Source: Muraenolepis orangiensis
Taxonomy: Eukaryota; Chordata; Actinopteri; Gadiformes; Muraenolepididae
Reading direction: 5' to 3'
Assembly (NCBI GenBank): GCA_027704905.1
Contig: CM051022.1
Span: 8,870,971-8,934,970, forward strand
DNA length: 64,000 bases
Part shown: one piece after another, positions 17,001-64,000 of the stretch
Layout of the letters: the number at the start of each line of letters is the position of its first letter
Position numbering within the stretch: the first letter of the stretch is position 1
The notes under the pieces: model-generated
What the model saw: only the letters and a program-made list of their open reading frames with translations
What the model was told of the DNA's origin: nothing
The model's database searches: none
Made by a program: the position numbers and the translations under genes

Positions 17001-20000
17001 CTCAAAAAAAATACTAGAAGCATTTTAGGTACGTATTACTACACTTTACACTTTAATCACACTTTTTTGTTTTTAAGGAAGCCCTTTAATAGTTTATATT
17101 GCTGTGGATATTTTAGTCAATTACTATATGTTGTGGATGAGTTAGTGAGTAGCTGAGTGGACCTGAATTTCTCAGCTTTTAAATTGTGCTTGTCCGTCCA
17201 TCACAGTGGATCAACGACACCATCCTGGCTCCCCTGGTGAAAGAGACGGACTTGACCAACGGTCAGCTCAGGAGGATCGGCTGCCCTGAACTCCAGATAG
17301 GAGGTACACACTTTCTCAGTCACTATGGTGGTTGGTGAACTCGGTACAGTGTGACGTTTAAAGCAATGTAAAGATGTTTACACACACACAAACTCACTTT
17401 GTGAGTACACACACTTTAATTTACAAATACATTATGTTTCTTGCCCGTGCATTGCAATTTTGTCTGACAAATGGTAAACGTGTTTGCATTTGACTCGGTG
17501 GTTAGCCTTTACTTGTTTCAAAGGCAAATACCTTTTTTCTTTTAATTGTTATTTATGTTTACAGTAAGATGTGCAATATTTGAAAACAAATTATCCGTAT
17601 TGTTCCCAAAACTAAATATCCATTAAAAGGTTGTCTGGTCAAAACTGAATCATTGCTCTAATAATTGTTTGTAATGTCCATTGCGTGCTTGCTAGTTATA
17701 TCATTTAACAAACTCCTTTTCTGCTTACTGTGTTTCCTGCTGTCGTCCACCAGAGGCCAGTATTAGCAGCCTGAAGCAGGCCGCCGTGGTCAAAGCCTCA
17801 GCCATCCCCACGCTGAACGCCATCGTCCAGTACCTGGACATCACTCCCAATCAGGAGTACCTGGTCGAGAGAATCAAGGGTGAATAAGCCAAGGCGTGCT
17901 TGTACGATGTGTGAACCAATGGTGGTGTTGTGAGTGAAGGTGTTTTTTTGGTGTATATGTAATATTAATCGGTGAATAGACAATTGTTCAAATTCATGAC
18001 CTGAATTTATTCTACACCAACATTAGACGTTTTCTAATGATGCCTGTGGTTATTAGTCTGTACGTTTTTCTCTTTTTTTTTAAACTGTTCTGTTTTGGTA
18101 TGCTTGTGAGCTTAATGACCTTTGATCTTTGGTGACCTCAGAGCTGGCGCACAGCGGCTGCATGAGCTCCTACCGCTGGAACGGCGGCGGCAATCTGAAG
18201 AGTCGCAAGTGGGACACGGACCTCCCCACCGACTGTGCTGTAAGAAAGATACACATACACACACACACCAAAACACAATGGCATTGATATCCATTCCATT
18301 AGGTCTAGATGCTGCTGATTGGTTATTATATTTTTATTATATTCTTTTTTTTTTTTTTTTATATTTCAGATCCTCGTTCATGTGTTGTGCACATACCTGG
18401 ACTCCAGGTTACCTCCTCACCCAAAATACCCAGACGGGAAAACCTTCACCTCGCAGCACTTCAGCCACACTCCGGACAAACCTGGTGAGTGTGTGTGCCG
18501 GTCAGGCCCCTCCCCTGGTCTTATGGACACATGGTCACTGGAGCTATGCGGTTTGAGGCAGCTTTCACTGGGGCTATCCAGTAGTAGTAGTAGTCAGGGT
18601 TCATTGATGAAAAGCAGCACAGAATGGCTGGGACCGGGAGTCTAGTGTCCTCTCCCTTCTTGATTGGTGTTCGCTCGCTAACTGTGGTTTAGAAATAATA
18701 ATAAAAATAAATAAAATATATATATATAGATACATTTTCTCAATGCTTTCAAAGGTCACACAACAGTCCCGTCAGCCGTTTCCCTGGAGGATGATGTCGC
18801 TCCGTTCACTTAGCTATTGGAAATTGTCACGTGAACGAGAACCACTGTAGTGGACACGGGTCATTAAAGCACCAGATGGAAAAACCCTTTTGGCTGGCTT
18901 GCAACCAAAAAGGCTGACACTGCTATTTAAATGACAAGAACTATTTATGGGAATAGAATTCGACGTGACGTTATCTATAAACAATATTAAACTTTTTCTT
19001 ATTTTTTTATTTCTGTCTATCTGTGTCCCACCTAGATGTGACCAACGGGAACCTGTTCTGCATCCACCAGAGCAGTGCCAACCCTCCCCACTACCAGCTC
19101 ATTTACCAGGGCCACGTGTACAGCCTGCCCAAGGTGACCAGCCCCTCTCAAAATTAACCCTTTACTCATTCACTGTGTACCATACATACCGGCAGAGGTA
19201 CAAGAAAAAACATCCTATTGAAAATTAAAAAAAATGCCTATTGAAGCCCTTTTTAAGGCATTAAGTGATGATGATGGTAATAATATATATTTGTTTTTAT
19301 TTTTTACTTTCTCATGCGTGTGCTGGATACTTTTGTTGCCAGACAAGCAGCACTGCTTGTTACTGAGATAACACTGACATAATTAGAACAAATGTCAATA
19401 CAAACATACGTTTGTGTACTTAAAACCATTCCATTGACCTTTACACTGTGAGATCAGTATTAAGCTGTGTTCCGAGTGGCATAAGAAAGGTCTTGACTTG
19501 AGCTGGTTGAAACCTGAAGATACCCTGTGTATCGTCTTACAAAGCCATGAACGCATGCATTTCTTTGCATACAGTAAACAAACAGCTAACCCATGGTAGT
19601 GTACCTCTTCAAGGTTTCTCTACCCTTGGATTTGGGTTTTTCCCCTTGCCCTTTCAAGGCTAACGGGGGTTGTAAAATGTGGCTTTTGAGACTTTAACTA
19701 TGATTTAAGGGCCGTAGATATGAAATGGACTTGACCGGGTTGACGTGGCCAATGGGGGGTCGACGGCACTGCACATTTTGTCATGTTATGATTCTTGCCA
19801 AATGAGTAACGAGATCCGTCTCCATGTTTGCTGGAACAGGGCAGGAACAACCTGTTCCACACGGTCCTCATGTTCCTCTTCGTAATCAAAACGAAAGAGT
19901 CCGGGATGCTGGGGTGAGTTCTCCTCCCGTGTGTCCTATCTGTCACTAACCGAATAGCATTCACACCACTTCAATTCAACATTCTTTATTTATTTTTTTC

Positions 20001-20735
20001 ATGTGTAAAAAAGTACGTTGGAATGCTTACTCCCCATTCCCTCAACAAAATATTACTATAAACAACACTATATACTATCAACTATATATTATAACAATAC
20101 TATACACAATAAGAACAATGTTTCAGAATTGCCTCACAATACCTTAAGTACAACAAAATAATAGTCCAATAGTAAGTGTCTGATGGATGATATATACATA
20201 TGGTACAAAAGCATTTCTGTAGTGAGTAGTAGTAGCAGCATCATCACATAATAAAATGTGACTGTAATATGGATGACAATGTTATGAAAGTGGCAGCACA
20301 CCTATCAGTTCAGTAGGCGCACTTCCTGTGGATAAAAACTATCCTTGAACCTGCTTGTGGGCCTGGGACGGATGCTGCGGTACCGGTGACCGGACCGCAG
20401 GGGGGAGAAAAGATGGTGCCCAGGGTGGTTGCGGTCCTGTATTATGGATTTGGCCTTTTTATGACACCTGGTCCTTCTCCTCAGGGCATGGAAGGCTACA
20501 CCAGATTATCTTTGACGCCGTCCTCACGGCCCTCTGGATGACTTTCTTGTCCTGTGCAGTGCTGTTGCACAGGACAAGGAAGCCATCCTGCTGAATGGTG
20601 GCCTAACAGTGATCAAGTGTCTTTCTGTGTCTTTCTTTTGATGTGCCTCCGAAACTGATTTGACTCTTCCTTCTTGGCAGGAGAGTAAATCTCGGCCTAT
20701 CGGGTGTGAACATCCTGTGGATATTTGAGGACTGA
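14008..20735 (+). CDS. tmem209: Transmembrane protein 209 (nuclear envelope)
   Basis: Coding exons: 14008-14147, 14261-14319, 14414-14545, 15054-15307, 15855-16068, 16389-16564, 16774-16845, 17207-17303, 17754-17879, 18142-18239, 18370-18484, 19036-19133, 19840-19913, 20681-20735. They total 1710 nt (569 codons plus stop; human 561 aa). Two membrane segments lie near residues 26-46 (VVLAWAVLNVSMAGMIY) and 56-84 (YWPIWYIEFALASLFSL). A Ser/Pro-rich linker follows (SFSPSRSATASPKFSPS), then a conserved C-terminal region (SPTFWNYNRSVGDYAQSL, GCPELQIGEASI, RKWDTDLPTD, YLDSRLPPHPKYPDGKTF) that ends in GLSGVNILWIFED. In mammals TMEM209 is an inner nuclear membrane protein that associates with NUP205 (known, not visible here). 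The start was chosen because MFTPPREG then MIDKALRMRREEQAR aligns with the human N-terminus. No frameshift is seen. Confidence 0.95.
14866..15035 (+). repeat. dispersed repeat family A, copy in tmem209 intron
   Basis: Contains CACCCATCAATCACTTTATG, then a TTTTTATATTTGATTGTGTATAG-like block, ATTTCATACTGC and CAATTCTTGAA. Recognisably related copies lie at 26560-26735 and 49800-50045 (plus) and 19975-20300 (minus). Probably the 3' end of a retroelement. Confidence 0.6.
15400..15548 (+). repeat. tRNA-derived SINE in tmem209 intron
   Basis: The B-box half AAAGGTTCGATACTTC is followed by the conserved tail TGTAAGTTGCTTTGGATAAA and GTTTGCTGAATGAGTAAATG, typical of many fish SINEs. Confidence 0.75.
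19975..20610 (-). repeat. dispersed repeat in tmem209 last intron
   Basis: The left part is family A in inverted orientation (CATTCTTTATTTATTTTTTT, GGAATGCTTACTCCCCATTC, GTCTGATGGATGATATATAC). The right part, 20300-20600, shares a motif near GATGCTGCGGTACCG with the block at 54590-54610 in ahcyl2 intron 12. A retroelement fragment is likely. The short open frame over 20355-20594 looks like eroded repeat rather than an exon. Confidence 0.55.
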
Positions 20736-21600
20736 AGCCCTAATCAGCTCTGAAGAATATCACCCAAAAGGACAAGGGGATTTGTGGGGGGGAAATGTCT
20801 CAATATCTCTCTCTCTCGCTGCCAGACCCCTGTTTGAAGACAACCGAGCCGCTTCAAACTGGAAAGGACTGTAATGTTTTGCGGTAAAAAAAGAAAAAGA
20901 AAACTACAGTAAAAATGTCCTTCACTGTGGAAAACGACAGCACAACCAACTCTTGGTTACAATTCTGGAAATGACTTTTGAAAATATTTTGCACATTTAT
21001 GTGTACTTATGATCCAAAATGGCTACTTTTTTTTTTCTTTTTAACAGGTTTTCGAAATATTAAGTATTTTTGACGAATATACCAAAGTGGCATTAATGTA
21101 AATAGTATTCCACTTTGTTATCTGGACTAGGTGGACAGCATCTGGGCTTGAATGTAAATATGTGTGTGCAGTTTGTGCCATTTTTCTGTAATTGACCGAC
21201 TGCATCCGGGATGCTCTTTGTTTGCATCTATTGCGGTACAACAATTGCGTTACGTATGGATCCGCTGGTTACCGCCCCATTACGACTCTGAAGACATGGA
21301 GGTGAATCTACACAAGCCCTTATTCTGCATGTCTTTTTATATGGCTCTTTTTCTGTAAAGCAGGTAATATCGCGCCAAAATAGGAATAACTGGGTAATTT
21401 ATCGGTGGTACCAAGTGAGTGTCTAAAGACACTAGGGTCAGAGACAGGGGTTGCATCCCTTGGCTGGCGTTTAATATTGTGATGCCTCCCTTAGGTACAT
21501 TTGTTACCAAGCGGCTGTAACTGTTTTCATATGCTTTTGTTGGTTTACCATGATGGCATTTTTTTTTTTAATGTTACATAAATTTTTAAAAAATATTAAA
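20736..21600 (+). other. tmem209: tmem209 3' UTR with ATTAAA signal
   Basis: Unique AT-rich sequence after the stop codon. The first convincing polyadenylation hexamer is ATTAAA at 21595-21600, followed by a T/G-rich stretch (CTTTGCTTGTGTTC). The UTR would be about 880 nt. Confidence 0.5.
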
Positions 21601-22437
21601 ATCTTTGCTTGTGTTCATTTAATTTATGGCTGCCACTTGATGGCGCTGAAGTCCATTTTAAACGATGAATGACCTTATTCCTGCCCTCCATTTCTCCTTC
21701 GGAAGAAATATACCCATTGAAGGCCATCCTCGCATACTATGTGAATGTTGTTTAATTTCTTACTGCAATAGATTGACGCTGGGTGGTACTTTTTGTCCCC
21801 CTAATAACGAAAAACGGTTTGGATTTCACAACCTTGTGTTTGTGATTTTTCTAATCAATATCATTGATTATGCTCATTTGAAGTGCTCCCATCGCAGACA
21901 AGTCCCTGGTGAGTAGGGCATCGGTAGGCAACGTGATATTGTTATTGTAGTTTTTGACACGTCATTAAATGCATTTCATTACCACCACAAGGGTAGTCAC
22001 CCAGTTTCTCCTGCTGGGGGAACGAATGTGGTCTCTTAACGGAGCCAGAAAGTGGCTCCATTGCGGTGGAAACCCAAAGAACTGGTTCGCGATGACGCGC
22101 AAGCTCCGAACCAGCTCTCAAAACAGCTTGGTGGAAACGAGGCATTTGATTGTTAAACTATTCAAATAACTTGAACTTTTTTTAATTTTTTTTTATATAA
22201 AAATAAAAAAAGTTAATCTGATGCATGTTTGTTGCACCTCAAGCCAAGGTTGTTCAACGCATGGAGCATCGGGGTCTGTACGTTGCGGGCGTTGAGATTG
22301 TTGCGTTGAACTACTAAGGCCATGATGCTTTGCGGGTTATCGTGTCCTCCACTCACATCCGCCCGACTCGTTATCTGTGCTGCTGGCAGAGAGGAGGACT
22401 CGGCGCTGAAGCAGCAGCAGGAGCAGAAGCAGCAGCG
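21601..22437. other. tmem209-ahcyl2 intergenic and ahcyl2 leader
   Basis: Unique sequence. From about 22250 CpG content rises (ACGTTGCGGGCGTTGAG) and leads into the ahcyl2 start exon, so the promoter is probably here. No TATA box is evident. Confidence 0.45.
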
Positions 22438-58544
<36,107 letters not shown>

Positions 58545-58849
58545 ACCCGGTCGAGGTGAAAACGAGGAAATGCCGATACTCAACAAATCGCACAGAACCA
58601 GAGGGGGAGAAGAGAAGACGGAAGCTTTATACAACCAAGGGGAGGTGTGTGTGTGGTGTGTGTGTGTGTGAGGGGGGGGGGTGGTGGTAACCTAAAAGAG
58701 CTGAGCAGAGGAGGGTGGTGCAAAACCTGGATTATTTTACCGCTTTTCCGCTGTCATGCTGTTTATTTACAGGAACTCCCGTCAAAGCTGCTCCAGACAA
58801 TAGAGGCCACCCTCTCTTAGCCCCCACCCACACCACCACCCCCCCCCCC

Positions 58850-58885
<36 letters not shown>

Positions 58886-61390
58886 GCATCATGTCTGTTT
58901 ATCCAATCTCTTTTCATCTCTCAAATCAAACATTCGCGTGTCAAGTCTTAGGTTATCCCTATATACCCAATTCCCCATTTTTTTTAACGTGTATTTCTTT
59001 TTTTAAAGTTTAGTTGGATGAATGGAATGATGACGTGGAAAACAAAAAAACGCTTAAAAATCGATTTCTTTCTTGTGAAGTTCATTTTCTGTCTTTGATT
59101 TTCTACTATTTTCTTTGTTTTCTCTTCTGATTCAAGGTGGGGGGGTGGGGCTTAACACAGTGGGCGGGGCTTATGTGGGATCTCAGGGTCCAATCGTATC
59201 TGTCCTTTTTTTTTTTTGGGGGGGTTATTTGGTCATTTCAATGACATTTTCTGTTTGTTTCTGTTTTGGTTATTACATTCATTTTTTACGCGTTTTCTTT
59301 CGCACAAATGCCAGTGTCGGTTGCTTTTAGTGCGGTTTAGTATGACTGACTCATGGCCGACCCCCCCCTTGTTTTTATATTCAGGTGGTCCTGCTTTCAC
59401 TTGTCACTCAAATTCCAAAGCTTTTCTGATTGGTTATCTCATTATCTCACAGCTTCCCAAATGCTCAGTTGATGCCAGTGTTTAAGTGATTTAAAACAAA
59501 GCGTTTCTTTCTTTTTTAAGCCACGGGGAAATTTTCTCCCTTCTTACCAAGAATTATTAAACTGTATTGGAAGCATGCAAGATCATTACAATGGGGTATA
59601 TATTTAGATATTTATATAGAAATTAAGATTTTTCTATCATATTTGTTTTTGTTTTTTCGCTTTTTCATTTCGTCGTCCCGATATTGTTACTTTACAACAA
59701 AAAAAAACTGTCATTATAAAGATAAGCAATTTAAATGTTCTATGATAATTATGTGTAATAAATGTAACCCTCATTTCAAATACTGTGACCGAGAATATTT
59801 AGAGGGAGAAAGAAGAAGAGAGAGCGAGAGAGAGAGAGAGAGAGAGAGATGGTGTACGATGTACCGAGATGTTCTGCCAGTGTGGTACTTAAAGTGGCTG
59901 CCCGTTAGCGGGGCTTTAATATACTATAAGATAGTGAACTTGTATTTGTACCCACAAGCTCTGGCCGAGGGGTTTGGTGTTAAAGAGCCTATGAAATGAC
60001 AAACAAACTCATACAAGTGAAAACTTGTGTGTGTGTGTGTTTAAAGGTCATCTTTTAAACACACCTGTATGATTTGCAGCGTTTTGTGTATGTGTGGTTG
60101 TAGTTAAAGGGAATTTATATACAAATTTCTTAAATTACTGTAATCAACGTCGCTGAAGTTTCTTTCTTTATTATTGTTATTTTCTTGTTAACCGGGCTGT
60201 TATTCTGTTGCGGCCGTTTCTTTTTGCATTTTAGCGTTTGTCCCCTCGGCTGACTTTTTGAACTTACTGACAACTACTGGTCATATTCCAGGCGTAAACG
60301 TAAAGACAATACGTGCGCCCCAAACACAACCAACAGTCTGCAAGATGAACGTTAAAACGACTAGAAACTTAACAGCGGTTAACAAGGGAGCCTATGAGTA
60401 TCTGTACACGCGGCCACTTTTCTGATGTGGTATCTAATGAGAAAGAAGGAAGAGGCCCGGAATAAAGTGGAATTTTAGAAAACGCAACACTGTGAAAAAA
60501 AATAATAAAAGGTGCACAGATGCCCCTTTGCACTCTCATACACCACTAGGTTTATGCCAAGGCATTGCCCCCCCCCCCCCCCCCGCCTGCCCTGCCCTGC
60601 CCTGCCCTGCCCTGCCCCGCAACTCAACTCTATATAAGGTGGCCCCATAGTCCCTCCCATAGTTCCGAGCTTCCTGTTGTAGTACCGCCCCAACCCGTCA
60701 ACCAATCACGCTCCTCGCTAAATCCCCTCATCACATTGTGTTGGCCATTTACCTTTCGTCATTTAGAGTTTTTAGATTTTTGACCCCCCCCCCCCCCCCC
60801 CTTTCTGCTATAGACTGATTGGTGTCCATGGGTGTATCGCTCACCTGAAAGTCAAAACTAAGTTTTTTTATTTTTATTTAGTTTGATCTGCTCCGTCTGT
60901 TTGTCAGTTTAGTCTTCTAGTCTCATGTCTCGAAGGAAGAAACCTGCTCTGTGGACCGTGGGGGTCCAAACCCTATCATGTCAGAGAGGAGGAGGAGGGG
61001 GGACTGTTGTACATCACATGTGAAACATTTGGGGGTGGGACCAAGGAGGGGTGGGGGGGGGGGGGGGGAGAGAGAAAGACACCAGCATTGTGTATATATA
61101 TATTAGATATATAGAAATATATAAGATATACACACACCACAACCTGTAAGAAGTGTAAGAATGAAAGCAGAATCACCTCTTGTATTTATTTGTCCAAAAA
61201 TCCTCACGCAAAAATACCAGGCTCACACAAAAATGGAACCAAATCTCCAAAAAAAACCACAATGCAGTCTCAACAAAAAAAAATCGTACATTTCAAGTGA
61301 TCAATCTAGATGATGAGCAATAATTCAAAAAAAAAAGAAACGACAAACTGTAATCTAAAATGAATAAAAGTGTAAAAATTGTACCTGTCT
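58545..61390 (+). other. ahcyl2: ahcyl2 3' UTR with alternative polyA signals
   Basis: About 2.8 kb after the stop codon. AATAAA occurs at 60461-60466 and again at 61363-61368; the second is followed by a GT-rich stretch (CTGTCTGTGTGGTTTGTGG), as expected of a 3' end. It includes poly-C/AC (58842-58880), a (GA)n run (59822-59849), a (CCCTG)n run (about 60587-60617) and poly-C (60784-60800). No other gene is seen. Confidence 0.5.
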
Positions 61391-61478
61391 GTGTGGTTTG
61401 TGGACATAATATCGCGAGAAGCGGCTGAAGTTAAACTAAACGTTGGATACGTTCAAAATGTTCCTTCATGGCAATATG

Positions 61479-61525
<47 letters not shown>

Positions 61526-63230
61526 AAATGACTGTTTATCTTTTCAATGTAACAGGAATATGATTTATTATATCATAACATTGCATGTGTCTGTGAGTGT
61601 GACCGTATGCCTGAGTGTGAGGTGTGTGTGTGGGGGATAATTTCCACATGCAGCTGCCAGTGTATTATCACTACAATGACCTCATCACACACACACACAC
61701 ACAACCCTGAATCTATACCCGGGACGTCGCTTGAGACCGTTTATTTGGCTGGATAAAGCTATTTATTTATGGTTGAAACATTCAACTTTCACTTAGGCTT
61801 TAAGTGAAACTAAGTGGTGGTGTGAGTGGAAGTAGAAGCTTTACACACACACACACACACACCGAGAAGCAATATGACGAAGGGATGTAATATCGTCTAT
61901 AGTGGCTGTGTTATTGCTATCCAAATTAGTAGATGGTCTACATTTTAGTATATTCATAGTATTTCCATTCTTTACATGCCTCGCATTATTAAAAAAAAAG
62001 ATATATATATATACTGTACAGTGTACATACATACTATGTACTTACCATGTTTATCTATCTCACATCCAGTTGGTTTGTTACATCAATTTCAATTCAGAAC
62101 ATATGTTTATGTATTGCGACCCATACTATGCACTCCAGACACTAACCATTAATAAAAAAACTTAACATAAAACAAACTGGTCTCTGTTTCGGATTCCCGC
62201 CCTCCACTTTCCTCCTATTTATGGAAATTCCCAGTATTTGTTATTAGGGTGTTATTATTGATGATTGATTATTACTCAACCTCACCTTTAAGTCACTGTG
62301 GATACATATCTAATATCTGATCACACATGATAACAAGTGACCATATATAAGACACAATGTCAAAGTCACTCACTTCTCTTCTGAATAGGCTTGGATCCCC
62401 TCAGCACACACACACCCATCATCCCAATGTGTGGACATGGGGGGGGAAGGTGTGGGGATGGATGGGTGGTACTGTGTTCGATCCCCATAGTGTCCGGAAG
62501 GCAAACACGGAAGGCAAACTTGCAATTGACCTGTGGGGGTTAAGTTAAATTACATTACGGCCATGCGGTCAAAGCAGATCGACAGGACATCCACTTAATC
62601 ATCCGAACCATTACAGTAAGTACACTACGCTATTGTGTGTGCGCATGCGCTCCACACGCACGCACACACACGCACGCACACACGCACGCACACACACGCA
62701 CGCACACACACACGCACGCACGCACACACTCCCTCCCTCCCCAAAGAACACACAATCAATAATTGAATCGCATCGTCGGGTTATTAAGTGGAGAGGGAAA
62801 GGAGACCACAGTCTACGTTGTATTTAAGACACAAATTAGATTTGCACATTGCAGGTTTATCGGGGGTAAACTTTTTAAATCGTTGACGCATCTGTCAGAT
62901 GTAAAAAGAAAAAAATATATTTTATTTTAAATGTTGACTCATAGGGTCAATTTGTCGATTAGGACTAATCAAATCATTTATATTTTATTGTATTGATCTA
63001 ATTAGCCTAATTGACCATTAACAATGAGGTTAGGACTGGGGGATGGCAGGTTGTACTGTAGAGCTGACCAATGCTTTACTGTCACAATGACCACAATGTC
63101 TTCACGTCTCCCCGTTGTATGAATTTATGAATACGTCTTGGCCCCTTTTGGCCCTCTGACATGAATTCACGTGTTCACATTGAGTGATGGGTGGTTGGCG
63201 GTGAACCCAACTCAGACCTCTAGACGCTCA
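61391..63230. other. intergenic region downstream of ahcyl2
   Basis: AT-rich sequence with (AT)n at 61483-61522, short AC runs (61687-61703, 61842-61861) and an ACGC/AC mixed repeat at 62653-62730. No coding exon or recognised RNA. Confidence 0.5.
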
Positions 63231-63249
63231 AAACGCCGATCCCAGATCA

Positions 63250-63420
63250 GCTCAACGCGTCGCTTCCCAAGCGGCGGGCCAATCCCCTTCTCCGCCCCGG
63301 CCTCTCTAAGTCCCGCCCCCTCTCCGGCGCAGCGGCGGCGGCGACCAATCGGAGCGGGGCCTGGGCTGTGGACACAGTCTCAACTTGGAAATCTCTCTCT
63401 CTCTCTCGTCTCCGGTCCAT
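63250..63420 (+). promoter_or_regulatory. CpG-rich CCAAT/GC-box promoter
   Basis: Two CCAAT boxes (63279-63283 and 63345-63349, 66 bp apart) and GC boxes (CCCGCCCCC at 63312-63320, CCGCCCCGG at 63292-63300) lie in the only CpG-dense stretch of the right end. This is the arrangement of a TATA-less vertebrate promoter. Orientation is inferred from the candidate exon that follows. Confidence 0.55.
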
Positions 63421-63433
63421 TCCATTCCAATTA

Positions 63434-63600
63434 GGACGGACGGACGGACGACGGAGGACCGAGGCGGAGGACCGAGGACCGAGGACCGAGGACCGACGAC
63501 CCCCCCCCCCCCCCCGCTGGAGGACACCCCCCCCCCCCCCCTCGCTGGACACCCCCCCCCCGCTGGACCGACCCCCCCCCCCCCCCTCTGACAAGCCCGA
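63434..63600. repeat. GGACCGA repeat followed by interrupted poly-C
   Basis: Tandem ACGG and GAGGACC units (63434-63499) lead into four C runs of 10-15 bases separated by GCTGGA-type spacers (63500-63587). Long proline- or glycine-rich frames here are artefacts. Confidence 0.85.
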
Positions 63601-63647
63601 CACCCCCCGTGTGTGTGTGTGTGTGTGAGCCGACAACAACTCCGAGG

Positions 63648-63669
63648 ATGCAGGCGGACGAAATGGAGG
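63648..63669 (+). CDS. possible first coding exon of an unidentified gene (partial)
   Basis: After the promoter and C-rich tract, ATGCAGGCGGACGAAATGGAG is followed by GTACTG, a usable donor. It would encode only MQADEME before the intron. The frame stops within 15 nt if not spliced. The rest of the gene would lie beyond the window and I cannot name it. Confidence 0.25.
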
Positions 63670-63747
63670 TACTGGTAGTGTGATTGTCACCTCTACTATC
63701 CGCAATGACAGCTGGAGTACTGTAGGGGCATATGGAAAAAATCCACA

Positions 63748-63866
<119 letters not shown>

Positions 63867-64000
63867 TTGCTTCCTATCGTCGGCTACAGTAACGCAGGGT
63901 TAACGTCAGTGAGAGAGAGAGAGACCCTGGCGGCTGGGGAGCATGTCGCCACTCACACACACACACACACACACTCACACACACACCGAGTTGTTATTTT

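Noticed and set aside
20355..20594. 79-codon frame in tmem209 last intron
   Set aside because: Overlaps dispersed repeat shared with ahcyl2 intron 12. The flanking tmem209 exons join in phase without it.

Overview
The window is vertebrate nuclear DNA, almost certainly from a teleost fish. Genes are split into many GT-AG exons that encode vertebrate-specific proteins. Introns are compact, apart from one of 22 kb. tRNA-derived SINEs carry the fish-type tail TGCTTTGGATAAAAG. The density of very long (AC)n/(GT)n arrays is exceptional: nine exceed 100 bp and several exceed 180 bp. Such dinucleotide load is known from cod-like fishes (Gadiformes), so a gadid is my best guess, but that is inference.

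Layout. 1-3.4 kb: intergenic, with a 13-bp G-rich minisatellite and (CT)n/(CA)n arrays. 3.4-4.1 kb, minus strand: a single-exon bHLH gene, ascl4. 5.2-12.3 kb, plus strand: prdm4, with ten coding exons that sum to 938 codons plus a stop, two probable leader exons and an NRF1-type promoter palindrome. 13.0-21.6 kb, plus strand: tmem209, with fourteen coding exons (569 codons plus stop). 22.3-61.4 kb, plus strand: ahcyl2 (long-IRBIT), with seventeen coding exons (601 codons plus stop), a 22-kb first intron and a 3' UTR of nearly 3 kb. 63.2-64 kb: a CpG/CCAAT-box promoter, probably the start of a further plus-strand gene that I cannot name.

ascl4-prdm4 are neighbours on human 12q23, and TMEM209 and AHCYL2 both lie on human 7q32, so the window joins two ancestral vertebrate blocks between prdm4 and tmem209. 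The genes do not form a pathway: two are transcription/chromatin regulators, one is a nuclear-envelope membrane protein, and one is an S-adenosylhomocysteinase-like regulator of ion transporters and IP3 receptors.

Most of the unusual material is non-coding. Simple repeats press directly on splice sites, including a 195-bp (GT)n array ending 14 nt before a SET-domain exon and a 5' splice site made of the first GT of a 219-bp (GT)n array. There are two DNA transposon relics with recognisable 8-bp target duplications, a foldback element with TTAA ends, a perfect 17-bp-arm hairpin, an orphan leucine-heptad reading frame, a CpG-dense block inside ahcyl2 intron 1, and repeat pairs shared between introns. 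I found no CRISPR arrays, rRNA genes or true tRNA genes, and no clearly novel multi-gene system.
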